A stretch of DNA of 64,000 bases from Ohtaekwangia koreensis (GCF_900167975.1 NZ_FUZU01000002.1:565501-629500), one strand, 5' to 3'. Positions 25,419-35,568 are shown, counted from the first letter of the stretch. Translations and numbers: made by a program. The notes: generated by a model not told the origin, from the sequence alone.

Positions 25419-25725
25419 CTTGTTAATAAGTATTCATAACGTGGATGAAATCACTAAAAAATACGTTTCTAATAATTCTATCAACATCAATGTTTATACA
25501 AGTGATGTTACCAACATGCATTAACAATGCATATTGTCCACACGTTAAATACCCACACTAATTAACTATGTTAACAACTTCTCAATCATTTGATAAAGAG
25601 AACTTTAAAATGTAAATTAATTCTACATTCACTCAACACACCAAAAGGAGTTAAGTTTATCCACAATTCAACATGACTAATTATAAATACTATATATATA
25701 ATATAATAAATACTATTAGTACCGG
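25419..25725. other. Candidate replication origin region (oriC)
   Basis: This is a 254-bp gap plus the first 53 bp of the next gene. Seen directly: a perfect DnaA box TTATCCACA (25657-25665), a one-mismatch box TTGTCCACA (25534-25542), and a small inverted repeat ATGCATT-AAC-AATGCAT (25516-25532). A 40-bp tract (25681-25720) has only 3 G/C bases and could be an unwinding element. The parS cluster and mnmG lie within 5 kb. I infer an origin, but two DnaA boxes alone are thin evidence. Confidence 0.45.
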
Positions 25726-27568
25726 TAGATTCTTATTAACATTTCTCGTGCTCCTTTCAAGTTCATCTTTCGCACAGAATCAATCGGAAATACAACTCGC
25801 CAATGAATACCTTCTAAAAGGCGACAAAAAAAAAGCGGCCGAGCTTTATCGCGAGCTTTCAAAGCAGGATGTTAACAATTCTTTTATCTACAATAATTAC
25901 ATCAACACCATGCTTGACCTCGGTATCTACGATGAGGCCCAGGCGTACTTAAAAAAATTATTGAAGCGGGATCCTGACAATTTGCAATACAGGCTGGACG
26001 TAGGATTGATCTACGTGCGTTCAGGAGACCTCACACGAGCCGATCGTTACTTTCGCGACCTGATTGCCGAGAATAAGATGAACGTGCAGCGTATAAAGAT
26101 AATGGCGGAATTCTTTTCATCGCGCTCGCTACTCGATTACGGGATAACAGCGCTCACCGAATGCCGAAATTTTTTAAACAATCCAAACCTGTTCAGTTTA
26201 GACCTTGCGATGCTTTACCGCCTGAAGGGAAACCAGGACAAAATGGTGCAGGAGTATCTGAATTATGTAACTCAAACTTCTGCGAACATTCAATATGTTA
26301 AAAATGTAATGCAAGCGTTGTTAACGGAACCAGAGGAGTTGACAAGTCTTGAAAAACTTTTGTACGACCGCGTTCAGGAATTTCCGGATGTTGAAGTTTA
26401 CTCAGATCTTCTGATTTGGGTGACCATGCAGCAAAAAAATTTTTACGCATCGTTCATCCAGGCGCGTGCTTACGATAAACGATATAAACATGATGGCGAG
26501 AAAAGTATGGAGGTTGCTCGCGTAGCGCTTGACAATGAAGACTACGACAACGCAGCAAAAATTTATCGCTATATCATCCGTGAATATGCACGAACTCCAA
26601 ATTACCTGATGGCGACTTTAGGACTCATCAGAACGCGAGAAGCCAGATTGAAAAAAGTATATCCTGTAAATGCCGACTCTGTTAAAACACTGGTGAGCGA
26701 CTACCAAAAATTTATAAAGCAGTATCCGGAAAATACAAATGCGCTTGAAGCATCAAGGAGTGAAGCCTTGTTGTTCGCAAACTATCTTGATCAAAAAGAT
26801 TCTGCCGTAAAAATTTTAAATAAACTCATCGCCAATCCCAGAACATCATTATACCTGAAGTCCAAAGCGAAATTAGATTTGGGAGATATATATCTTTTGA
26901 AAGGCGAACCCTGGGAGTCTTCACTTCTTTATTCACAAGTTGAAAAAACTCAAAAAGAAAATCCCGTTGGCTATGAGGCTAAACTTAGGAATGCAAAGCT
27001 TTCATATTACAAGGGAGATTTTCGACTGGCACAAGAACACCTCGATATTTTAAAAGAAGCAACGACACGCGAAATTGCAAATGACGCGCTCGACCTGAGT
27101 ATGCGTATAAAAGAAAATATAGCGTTCGATTCTGTGGGTGAAGCTTTAAAGGAATATGCTTCTGTAGAATTAATGCTTTATCAAAACAAAACGGACGAAG
27201 CACTTCAACGCCTTGAAAAATTGAAGCAAGGTATTTCTGTTTCGGGAAAACCAATTTCGAATCAAACTATATTGGACGATGTATATTGGCTGGAGGCAAA
27301 CATCCGAATGAAGCGCGGTCAATTTGAAAATGCGTTGACGCTTCTTCAAAAAATCAGAGACGAATTTCCGGATGACATTTTAACGGATGACGCTTATTTT
27401 TTACAAGGAGAAATTTATGAGCGTCAGCTAAAAGACAAAGAGAAGGCTATGGAAATTTATCGCGAATTCCTGAATAAATATCCGGGAAGCGTTTACGCAG
27501 CCGAGGCAAGAAAAAGATATCGTATTATGCGAGGCGATTTTTCTGATCAAACTCAGCCTCAATTTTAA
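25673..27568 (+). CDS. Exported tetratricopeptide-repeat protein
   Basis: A 631-residue protein with a hydrophobic signal peptide ending SSFAQ at about residue 35. TPR-like helical repeats run through the body (for example QLANEYLLKGDKKKAAELYRELS at about 41-63), and the C-terminal repeats (about 560-610) are followed by a GSVYAAEARKRYRIMR end. TPRs mediate protein contacts, so an envelope scaffold role is inferred. The n-region before the hydrophobic core is unusually long and Asn/Tyr/Ile-rich because it is encoded by the AT-rich tract of the candidate origin. No later ATG fits better. It lies 254 bp after the lipoprotein gene. Confidence 0.83.
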   Translation: MTNYKYYIYNIINTISTGRFLLTFLVLLSSSSFAQNQSEIQLANEYLLKGDKKKAAELYRELSKQDVNNSFIYNNYINTMLDLGIYDEAQAYLKKLLKRDPDNLQYRLDVGLIYVRSGDLTRADRYFRDLIAENKMNVQRIKIMAEFFSSRSLLDYGITALTECRNFLNNPNLFSLDLAMLYRLKGNQDKMVQEYLNYVTQTSANIQYVKNVMQALLTEPEELTSLEKLLYDRVQEFPDVEVYSDLLIWVTMQQKNFYASFIQARAYDKRYKHDGEKSMEVARVALDNEDYDNAAKIYRYIIREYARTPNYLMATLGLIRTREARLKKVYPVNADSVKTLVSDYQKFIKQYPENTNALEASRSEALLFANYLDQKDSAVKILNKLIANPRTSLYLKSKAKLDLGDIYLLKGEPWESSLLYSQVEKTQKENPVGYEAKLRNAKLSYYKGDFRLAQEHLDILKEATTREIANDALDLSMRIKENIAFDSVGEALKEYASVELMLYQNKTDEALQRLEKLKQGISVSGKPISNQTILDDVYWLEANIRMKRGQFENALTLLQKIRDEFPDDILTDDAYFLQGEIYERQLKDKEKAMEIYREFLNKYPGSVYAAEARKRYRIMRGDFSDQTQPQF

Positions 27569-27678
27569 AAAAAATTTAACGGCATGTACGCCACAATCAT
27601 TAAAGGAATTTTCAAAACGAAACATTGAATAGCAGGGGTGGTAATTAGCCTTAACGCTAAGTCAATAGCTAAAAATTA

Positions 27679-27708
27679 AAAAGAGTAAGGCTTTCGTCTT
27701 ACTCTTTT
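27679..27708. terminator. Bidirectional intrinsic terminator
   Basis: An 11-bp stem (27679-27689 with 27698-27708) has an 8-nt loop. T-runs occur on both strands. It separates the TPR gene from the convergent T9SS cargo gene. Confidence 0.78.
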
Positions 27709-27723
27709 AATTCTGAAAAAAAT

Positions 27724-30700
27724 TTATCGTGCTATTACGACTTTTTGTGTAACTGAGTGAAATCCACTTTTTGCCTTAACGATATATACACCATTTGGAT
27801 ATTCATTTGTGAAAAGCACTTCAGCATAACCGTCTTCATCTGTTGATGTTAACTTTCTCGTCAACTCATAACCTGACATATCTGTTAAACTGATTTCCAC
27901 ATGTGAATCTTCGTTGAAAGATCGGATGAGCACAGAGAATTCATTCTCCTGAACCGGATTTGGAGAAAGAACAAGCTGACCTTTCGGTGAATTCTCATCG
28001 ATCTCAACAGAAACGGGTTTGAATGTTTTTGACAGACCGTTCCAATCTGTTTGACGTAATCTATAGTATGAAAGTCCGGTATAAGGAGTGTTGTCCCAGG
28101 CAGTATAGGTATGTTCATCATTGCTCGTGCCGTTGCCCGGAACTTTTAGTATACCCTGAAAAAATTCTCCGGTCCTTGAATTTTCAATCGTGAAGTAATC
28201 ATTATTCAATTCGCTTGTAGTTGTCCACACGAGTTTAACTTTTCCATTCACTGCATACGCTTTGAAATTTTTTAGATTTATAGGCAAAGGATTGATTGGA
28301 TCTTCCGATCCTAAAGTGAACGGGCTGAACGCTGTAATCAAATCACTTGTAAGTGTACCCGCACTTTGTGTTCCGGAAATAGAATTTCCGCCATGGTTAA
28401 CCCAACGAGAACCGTCCCATCTTATAACACGAAGGTCCGCCCGTCCCGGACTACCAGCATTCGCGGACACACCACTTATTTCATCCCATGATAAAGTAAC
28501 GGATGCATCGGTTATTCCTGAACGATTCAAAATCCAGTATTCAACATCACTGATAGTTTGTAGAGAACCGTCCTGACTGGAGCCATATGTATCGAGGGCA
28601 CTCACGGGAAAATATTCTGCAGTAAATGTTGTTAATGGCGTATTCGTGGAAGTTATAGACAACGGACGAAGTGAAGCATTTTTTCCGATCGGAAAACTAA
28701 ACGTACCCAATCCGTTTGTTCGCTTGCCAGCAGGGCCATCAATGTAAGTCGTATTAGTAACACCTGTGTAACTTCCACTCGTGCCAAAAATTATATACCC
28801 GGTACTTGATGTGTTAACAACACCGGCTATAAATGTCATTACATTTTCAACGACTACATTTTGTAATACGTTTTTGGATGAACCTCCATCAACAATTAGA
28901 TTATATACCGAGTATTCATCATCGCCCATCAACTGCTGCGCAGTTGTACCATCCAGCGTTACTGTTCCTGAGCCGGCATTAAATATATTATTCTGCGTAA
29001 AATTTCCGATCAAACTTATTTGTTGACTTCCGGAAACAGATAGTGCACCGTTAACTACTATACCATAAGGAGCAATACCATCAGAACATTGATCAATACT
29101 TCCAGCACCCGATAACGTAACGGTAGCATCCTCAATAATTACAAGTTCCTTGACAACTACGGCGGCAGAGATGTTTGGCTGAAATGTAGTGCTTCGAATT
29201 TTTATCCGGTCTCGTGCTCCGCATGAAGGAACAACACTACCAGACCAGTTTGCCGCAGTAAACCAGTCTGTCTCATTTCCTGCAGAACCACCAAGCCAGG
29301 TAATCAAAACTTCGCTTGCACCAATATCGGGTACAGCGAGGCGCTGCGCGCCATCAATATCTTCTGTTACAACCGATGCACCCTGATCAACAATATTGTC
29401 ATCAACAACGCTCGAGCCATCTTCCGGAATCCGCAGATCTCCATTTGCAAGAGAAATAAATTTTCCATTTGGTGATGATGCTATTGTACCAAGATCCGAG
29501 AATTTGGAATTCGCATCCGAGAACCCTTGCCAGCCTGAAAAATCATAGCTTGTTGAATTAATTAAACCTGTAGTAGCGGAGTTGCCCGAATAAAGCAAAT
29601 TGTAATCCGATGATGATGTATTGAAATTGGCGAGACTACTAGTCCCGATTGCAAAGTGACTACCACCACCCGTGCGATTATTGAAAAGTATATTGCTGCG
29701 AATATCAGCTGGAGAACTTGATGCTCGAAAAAAACTAAAAGTGTTGTCTAGATTACCTCCGGCACCAGTTCCTGTAACAACCACCGAATTTGCAAAAATG
29801 GAAATCGGAGATGTGTTGTCCACAGAATTATATATACCGAAGATACCCGCATCTGTTGTAATGGCATCGCCAAGTGCGATCATGTTGTTTACAACACTAA
29901 GGCTAACATCAGAACTTCCAATTAATATACCGGCTATCGTTGTGAAATCCGATGTCGTATTAATGTTACTGATCGTGTTCCTTTGAACAGTTACAACATT
30001 TCCGCCAACACTTATACCAGCTGCAGTATGCTCAACACTCGATACACCCGAAACAGATAGATACCCGATTTTATTTTTATCGACATAACTCGCATTATCG
30101 CTTGTGTTTACATTAATGCCATTGATTTCATAAGAAGCAGGGCACGTAGTACAACCTCCTAAAGAAATTGTATTCGCCAAAGTGTTATCCGTTGGAGACC
30201 CTATTTCATTCTTAATAATATTGGCACGAACACCGGATGTACCGCTGTGAATTCCCGAGAATATATTTTGAACGGATGCCGGATTACTCGTAATGGAATT
30301 TTTTACAATTGTATTTTTTAAAATCGTGGAGTATGTAGTGCTCGACACATTTATATCAATTCCTCGGAATAATGCAGACGTGGTCGGGATCGCTGCTGTT
30401 CCGGAAACGGAAAAATTTTGAATTGTATTTCTCCGAATGATAACGGGTAGCGTACCCGCTGTTGAAATTCCTATCACCGAACCACCGGCATTGTCATCAA
30501 CAACGGAAATATTTCCCGTGCCATTAGCTTGAGAACCTATATAATTATCTTCAATCGTACAGTTGCAATTATTTGCATATATACCGGTCAACAAAACGTC
30601 AGACGAAGAAGAAGTAGTGGTGGAAGAAATATTTGTAAGAACATTATCAGATATTTCAACCGTAACCGTTCCGGAACTCGGCTCAATCCAAATGAGGCGT

Positions 30701-31650
30701 GATCTGAAATAGGCAGAACTGTTTGAAGAAGTCCAAGGTATGCTGCTAATTTCTGCCAAAGGACTATCACCACCTATATAATTATTTCTAACATAAAATG
30801 TACCCGTACTGGTAATGTTAATGCCGTATATATCCTTGTTGGCTGTATTGCTTATCGCTGATGTCTGATAAATGGAATTATTTTCGATTGTCCAATTATC
30901 ATTGTTTGTACTTAAAAAAATTCCTTTGCCGGAATTAACAGTCCCGTTTCCAAAAAAGAAATCATAGATTCTGTTGTTACGTGCTATATTATTTTGATTC
31001 GGATTGCCGAACGATCCTGAAGAATATAATCCATTTGAAGGTCGCAGGTTAGAATTTTTGATGTCACAATACTCAACTACGTTATTATTGTTTCCGCTAC
31101 CTCCGAAAAAAACAACACCGCGGTTTACGGTTGCGTCATTGCCTTCGATAATTAGCGACCGTAAAGAATTATCCACTGCGCCACCTGTAAAACTGAACAC
31201 TATACCTTCGCCTGCAGGGGTCGCATTTGTAAATGTATTTCGGAATGTTAGATATCGGTTTGAGTAATCAAAGCTTGCATCAGCAGGATTTCTTCCATCA
31301 AAAATTACCCGATCAGCTCCTGTGAATCGTATCAGCGCTAAGCCACCACCTGTATCGCCTGAAATTGTACGCATAACATTTGTATTCGGGCGGATGGTTA
31401 AAATAAATGGACCGCCGAATTCAGTGCGCTGATTTAAACTAACTGTGCCGGGCTCTACAATATCAGAGACGATGTTAACTGTTACGTTTCCATTCATCCC
31501 GCTTCCATTAATAGCATTGAATAATCCACTGGTACCAGTCAAATCAGGATACATTCCGCTAGTTCCGACAGTGATAGTCCCTGACAATTGAGCAAAAAGA
31601 TGCGTCGAACTTGCCAGAAGCAAGCAGACGAAGAAATAAAGCCTTTTCAT
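27724..31650 (-). CDS. Large T9SS cargo with right-handed beta-helix repeats
   Basis: A 1308-residue secreted protein. Residues 1-20 form a signal peptide (THLFAQ end). The region from about 90 to 700 is rich in NNxI, IENN and VRNN turns, a pattern of right-handed beta-helix (pectate-lyase-like) folds. A beta-sandwich segment follows (about 770-1010), and a fibronectin-like part near 1130-1220 (KVKLVWTTTSELNNDYFTIENS). The last 80 or so residues (LSPNPVQENEFSVLI ... GVYIVKAKSGFHSVTQKVVIAR) form a type A T9SS sorting domain. It is probably exported through the T9SS and attached to or released from the cell surface. Whether it binds or cuts polysaccharide is unknown. Confidence 0.85.
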   Translation of the reverse strand: MKRLYFFVCLLLASSTHLFAQLSGTITVGTSGMYPDLTGTSGLFNAINGSGMNGNVTVNIVSDIVEPGTVSLNQRTEFGGPFILTIRPNTNVMRTISGDTGGGLALIRFTGADRVIFDGRNPADASFDYSNRYLTFRNTFTNATPAGEGIVFSFTGGAVDNSLRSLIIEGNDATVNRGVVFFGGSGNNNNVVEYCDIKNSNLRPSNGLYSSGSFGNPNQNNIARNNRIYDFFFGNGTVNSGKGIFLSTNNDNWTIENNSIYQTSAISNTANKDIYGINITSTGTFYVRNNYIGGDSPLAEISSIPWTSSNSSAYFRSRLIWIEPSSGTVTVEISDNVLTNISSTTTSSSSDVLLTGIYANNCNCTIEDNYIGSQANGTGNISVVDDNAGGSVIGISTAGTLPVIIRRNTIQNFSVSGTAAIPTTSALFRGIDINVSSTTYSTILKNTIVKNSITSNPASVQNIFSGIHSGTSGVRANIIKNEIGSPTDNTLANTISLGGCTTCPASYEINGINVNTSDNASYVDKNKIGYLSVSGVSSVEHTAAGISVGGNVVTVQRNTISNINTTSDFTTIAGILIGSSDVSLSVVNNMIALGDAITTDAGIFGIYNSVDNTSPISIFANSVVVTGTGAGGNLDNTFSFFRASSSPADIRSNILFNNRTGGGSHFAIGTSSLANFNTSSSDYNLLYSGNSATTGLINSTSYDFSGWQGFSDANSKFSDLGTIASSPNGKFISLANGDLRIPEDGSSVVDDNIVDQGASVVTEDIDGAQRLAVPDIGASEVLITWLGGSAGNETDWFTAANWSGSVVPSCGARDRIKIRSTTFQPNISAAVVVKELVIIEDATVTLSGAGSIDQCSDGIAPYGIVVNGALSVSGSQQISLIGNFTQNNIFNAGSGTVTLDGTTAQQLMGDDEYSVYNLIVDGGSSKNVLQNVVVENVMTFIAGVVNTSSTGYIIFGTSGSYTGVTNTTYIDGPAGKRTNGLGTFSFPIGKNASLRPLSITSTNTPLTTFTAEYFPVSALDTYGSSQDGSLQTISDVEYWILNRSGITDASVTLSWDEISGVSANAGSPGRADLRVIRWDGSRWVNHGGNSISGTQSAGTLTSDLITAFSPFTLGSEDPINPLPINLKNFKAYAVNGKVKLVWTTTSELNNDYFTIENSRTGEFFQGILKVPGNGTSNDEHTYTAWDNTPYTGLSYYRLRQTDWNGLSKTFKPVSVEIDENSPKGQLVLSPNPVQENEFSVLIRSFNEDSHVEISLTDMSGYELTRKLTSTDEDGYAEVLFTNEYPNGVYIVKAKSGFHSVTQKVVIAR

Positions 31651-31816
31651 GTAAACAGTTTAAGATAACCCAACTCAAAGATAGATTTTTTTCCAACGCA
31701 ATTCGAATGTTAGAGAAATCTGTCAAGGGTATCGAAACGTGGTATACAATACACTTTTAGCATTTGAAAATGATGACTTAAAGTATTTCCCTTCCTATTG
31801 AAAAATTAAGCAGATT

Positions 31817-31951
31817 TTGAAAAAAAGAGTAACCGGACTTATCAGACTCGGAATACTATTTTATGCCGTATTGGCCCTAATATTATTGAAATTCTTGCAA
31901 GAGCAGTTAAAACATACCTCTTATTCAGGTAATAGCAAGCAATGGGTATAA
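31817..31951 (+). CDS. Possible small membrane protein (TTG start)
   Basis: A 44-residue reading frame begins at a TTG with a KKR start and one hydrophobic segment (about residues 8-25). It lies in the 311-bp gap between the T9SS cargo gene and the MOSC gene, where nothing else is visible. There is no ATG in frame, so this is a weak call that could be chance. Confidence 0.25.
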   Translation: MKKRVTGLIRLGILFYAVLALILLKFLQEQLKHTSYSGNSKQWV

Positions 31952-31961
31952 AATACAGTTA

Positions 31962-32441
31962 TCAGGTTGAAATTGGAGTAATGTCGTCTCCTTCGCGGAT
32001 GGTTCCGCCTTCAATTACTTTGGCCGTTATTCCACCATGACCACGCATTGCGTTATATCCGCCAGGTCCGAGATTTTCTTCCATTCTTGAACAAGGATGG
32101 CATTCGCCTGAATATTCAAGAACAGCATCACCTACTCGGAATTGCTTTTCCTTCAACGAGAGCAAATTGATGCCTTTCACGACAATATTTCTTCTCGTTA
32201 GGGATGGATCAATCATCTTCTTTCCAAGAAAAGACGCAATTGAATCGAGATGCTCTGCTTGAATTAACGTAACCTGTCGTGGACCACCAAGATTTTTATA
32301 GCGATCGCCTTCAAGGCCTATATCTTTCAAAGCCATGACCTGAGGAATAAATATCAAAGGTTCTAATCGTTTCGGACGAATACCGATGACGACAACTTTT
32401 CCTTTTTGACTATAGTTTCCGAAAAGTTCTTTAAAATTCAT
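31962..32441 (-). CDS. MOSC domain protein
   Basis: A 159-residue MOSC (molybdenum cofactor sulfurase C-terminal) domain protein. Residues about 36-60 hold the GLEGDRYKNLGGPRQVTLIQAEHL segment, and the conserved cysteine lies in GECHPCSRME at about residues 111-120. MOSC proteins carry or transfer sulfur to the molybdenum cofactor or reduce N-hydroxylated substrates. The substrate of this stand-alone version is unknown. It is divergent from the MarR gene with 214 bp between starts. Confidence 0.88.
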   Translation of the reverse strand: MNFKELFGNYSQKGKVVVIGIRPKRLEPLIFIPQVMALKDIGLEGDRYKNLGGPRQVTLIQAEHLDSIASFLGKKMIDPSLTRRNIVVKGINLLSLKEKQFRVGDAVLEYSGECHPCSRMEENLGPGGYNAMRGHGGITAKVIEGGTIREGDDITPIST

Positions 32442-32655
32442 GAACTAAAGTTATAACTCGATGTTCTAATTTGTTGGATGTAAAACGAATTATCTGCTTT
32501 ATGTATTTGCTTTGGAACCTGTTTCATGAGCGTTTCTCTATAAATTACAGTCCGCGACCCTGATTAAAAATTTTTCTGACAGAGTCAAAAAAACTTTACA
32601 ATACTCTGCATGCATAACAAAATTTTTCTACCTTCGCTATCCCTGATTCAAACGT

Positions 32656-33105
32656 ATGCGGAGGGAAGAAACAGTAGATCATCATATTAAAACAGCATGG
32701 CATGCTATTGCTCGAATGTATAATCAACAGGCGGGCAAGTATGATATCACTACGTCTATCGGATTTGTTTTGCTGAACATTCATTCTGACGAAGGAACTC
32801 CAGCAACGAAGATCGCTCCACTCATGGGTCTTGAAGCAAGAAGCTTAACGCGTATGCTCAAAACCATGGAAGAAAAAAAACTTATATACCGCAAGCCTGA
32901 TCCTACAGACAAACGCTCCATCAGAATTTTTTTGACAGCGCTTGGCAAGAAGAAAAAAGAAATTTCGCGACAAACAGTTTTAGTTTTTAATAATGCAGTG
33001 CGCCAGGAAATTGACCACGATAAACTTGCCGTGTTCTTTGATGTACTGCAAAACATAAATCAGATTGTAGAAAGAAATAACATTTACGAAAAAGTAGAGA
33101 ATTAA
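32656..33105 (+). CDS. MarR family transcriptional regulator
   Basis: A 149-residue winged helix-turn-helix protein of the MarR family. The DNA-binding region is at about residues 50-100 (TKIAPLMGLEARSLTRMLKTMEEKKLIYRKPDPTDKRSIRIFLT), with the family's DxRS wing motif (DKRS). It is followed after 51 bp by fadN in the same direction. I infer that it controls the beta-oxidation operon in response to an acyl-CoA or fatty-acid signal, and possibly its own promoter. The operator cannot be read with confidence. Confidence 0.88.
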   Translation: MRREETVDHHIKTAWHAIARMYNQQAGKYDITTSIGFVLLNIHSDEGTPATKIAPLMGLEARSLTRMLKTMEEKKLIYRKPDPTDKRSIRIFLTALGKKKKEISRQTVLVFNNAVRQEIDHDKLAVFFDVLQNINQIVERNNIYEKVEN

Positions 33106-33156
33106 CTTAGTGCAGCGTGACATTCATGTACGAACACATCAAATCATAAAGTAAGT

Positions 33157-35556
33157 ATGAAACGTTCTATTCGCAAGGTTGCTGTTTTAGGTTCCGGAGT
33201 AATGGGTTCAGCCATTGCCTGTCATTTTGCAAACATTGGTTGCCAGGTAATGTTATTGGACATCGCACCAAAGGAACTTACCGATGAAGAAAAAGCAAAA
33301 GGTCTTACACCAGAAAGTAAGGTTGTAAAAAATCGTATAGTGCAAGGCTCGTTTGATCGTTCGATCAAATCGAATCCTGGTCCTATATATAGTAAGAAAT
33401 TTATTTCACGCATTACGCTTGGCAACTTCGAGGATGATATGCCGAAGATCAAGGATTATGATTGGATCCTCGAAGTAGTAGTGGAGAATCTTGACATCAA
33501 GAAGAAAGTATATGAGCAGGTGGAAAAATTCCGTAAGCCGGGAACACTCGTTACTTCCAACACATCCGGTATACCGATTCACTTAATGGCGGAAGGAAGA
33601 AGTGAAGATTTTAAAAAGAACTTTGCCGGAACGCACTTTTTTAATCCACCACGCTATCTCAAATTATTTGAAATTATACCAACACCGCATACAGATCCTG
33701 AAGTTGTAAAATTTCTGATGCACTATGGCGATCTATACCTTGGAAAAACTACGGTGCTTTGTAAAGATACACCTGCGTTTATAGGCAATCGCGTTGGCGT
33801 TTGGGGCTTATTGAAAGTGATTGATGCTATGCGCAAGTTCGATCTCAATGTAGACGAGATCGATAAGTTGACTGGACCCGTAATCGGAAGACCGAAGTCA
33901 GCAACGTTTAGAACTTCCGACCTTGTTGGATTGGACACGCTTGTAAAAGTTGCCAACAATCTACGTGCAGCGCTTCCGAATGATGAAGGCCGCAAAATGT
34001 TTAAACTTCCTGAGATTGTTAATCAGCTCGAAAAAAATAAATGGCTTGGAGATAAAACAGGACAAGGCTTTTATAAAAAATCAAAAAATGCGAAAGGCGA
34101 AACGGAGATCCTGACACTGGACCTTAAATCGCTGGAGTATAAACCAAAGGCGAAAGCAAAATTTGCTACACTGGAAACAACCAAAACAATTGATAATCTT
34201 AAAGATCGCTTTAAAGTTTTGCTTGCCGGTAAAGATAAAGCTGGAGATTTTTATCGTGACGCTTTTTATGGACTGTTTCAGTATGCGAGCAATCGCATTC
34301 CGGAAATTGCAGATGAGCTATATAAAATAGACGATGCTATATGTGCAGGTTTTGGGTGGGAACTTGGTCCTTTTGAAACGTGGGATGCCGTAGGCGTTGA
34401 AAAGGCAATTCAGGGAATGGAAGCTTCCGGGTATAAACCTGCGCAATGGGTTTATGATATGATTACCTCCGGAAGTAAATCCTTCTATAAAGTAGAAGGA
34501 GGCAAGCGTCAATATTATGATATCCTGTCGAAGGCCTATAAGAACATTCCTGGTAAAGAAGAATTTATCATTCTTGAAAATCTAAGTAATAATATAGTCT
34601 GGAAAAATGCCGAATCGAAAGTTACTGATCTTGGTGATGGAGTAATCGATTTCTCATGGCATAGCAAAAGCTATACTTTGGGAAGCTCTGTAATTGAAGG
34701 ACTAAACAAAGCTATAGATCTGGCGGAAAAAGATTTCAAAGGATTGGTAGTAGGACATCAGGGTGCTGATTTTTCGTTAGGCGCTAATCTTGGGCTTGTC
34801 TTCATGTTTGCGATCGAACAAGAATACGATGAGATTGATTTCATGGTGCGTCAATTCCAGAATTCAGTTATGCGTATCCGTTATTCATCCGTGCCGGTAG
34901 TAGTGGCGCCTCATGGAAGAACGCTTGGAGGCGGTTGTGAAATGACTTTGCATTCTGATCTCGCACAAGCTGCCGCGGAAACATATATAGGTCTTGTTGA
35001 AGTAGGAGTGGGATTGATTCCTGGTGGCGGTGGTACAAAAGAATTAACCAAGCGCGTAAGCGATGCTTTGGAAGAAGGAGATGTCGAACTGAATGCATTG
35101 CAAAATGCGTTTATGAATATAGCCACCGCGAAGGTTGCGCTATCTGCGGAAGAAGCACGTGAGATGGGAATCCTCCGTACGAAAGACAGAATTTCTGTTA
35201 ACAAAGATCGCCAGATTCTGGATGCAAAAGCTGCAGTTATAGAACTGGCAGATGCAGGATATACAATGCCGGTACAAGCCAGAAATATTAAAGTTCAAGG
35301 ACGAACCGGTATGGCACTTTTCATGGCAGGTGTACAAGGAATGCGCATGGGTAATTATATAAGTGATCATGATATGAAGATCGCGCGTTGGATTGCCAAC
35401 GTTATGTGTGGTGGTGATTTATCTTATCCGCAGGAAGTGAGCGAGCAATACTTACTTGATCTGGAGCGCGAAGCATTTGTTTCCCTCACAGGAGAGAAGA
35501 AGACGTTGGAGAGAATTCAATCTATACTTACAGGTGGTAAACCGCTTAGAAACTAA
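33157..35556 (+). CDS. fadN: 3-hydroxyacyl-CoA dehydrogenase/enoyl-CoA hydratase (FadN-type)
   Basis: A 799-residue two-function enzyme of fatty-acid beta-oxidation. The N-terminal part is the NAD-dependent dehydrogenase with a GSGVMG motif at residues 12-17. The C-terminal part is an enoyl-CoA hydratase with GRTLGGGCEM and VGVGLIPGGGGTKE segments (about residues 585-630). This domain order is the reverse of E. coli FadB and matches Bacillus FadN, where fadN, fadA and fadE also lie together. It is the first enzyme gene of the operon, with fadA starting 12 bp later. Confidence 0.93.
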   Translation: MKRSIRKVAVLGSGVMGSAIACHFANIGCQVMLLDIAPKELTDEEKAKGLTPESKVVKNRIVQGSFDRSIKSNPGPIYSKKFISRITLGNFEDDMPKIKDYDWILEVVVENLDIKKKVYEQVEKFRKPGTLVTSNTSGIPIHLMAEGRSEDFKKNFAGTHFFNPPRYLKLFEIIPTPHTDPEVVKFLMHYGDLYLGKTTVLCKDTPAFIGNRVGVWGLLKVIDAMRKFDLNVDEIDKLTGPVIGRPKSATFRTSDLVGLDTLVKVANNLRAALPNDEGRKMFKLPEIVNQLEKNKWLGDKTGQGFYKKSKNAKGETEILTLDLKSLEYKPKAKAKFATLETTKTIDNLKDRFKVLLAGKDKAGDFYRDAFYGLFQYASNRIPEIADELYKIDDAICAGFGWELGPFETWDAVGVEKAIQGMEASGYKPAQWVYDMITSGSKSFYKVEGGKRQYYDILSKAYKNIPGKEEFIILENLSNNIVWKNAESKVTDLGDGVIDFSWHSKSYTLGSSVIEGLNKAIDLAEKDFKGLVVGHQGADFSLGANLGLVFMFAIEQEYDEIDFMVRQFQNSVMRIRYSSVPVVVAPHGRTLGGGCEMTLHSDLAQAAAETYIGLVEVGVGLIPGGGGTKELTKRVSDALEEGDVELNALQNAFMNIATAKVALSAEEAREMGILRTKDRISVNKDRQILDAKAAVIELADAGYTMPVQARNIKVQGRTGMALFMAGVQGMRMGNYISDHDMKIARWIANVMCGGDLSYPQEVSEQYLLDLEREAFVSLTGEKKTLERIQSILTGGKPLRN

Positions 35557-35568
35557 AATATTAAAACT

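Noticed and set aside
29672-29986. Plus-strand frames inside the large T9SS cargo gene
   Set aside because: These are antisense to a repetitive, glycine/serine/asparagine-rich gene, which leaves long open frames by composition. None resembles a protein family.
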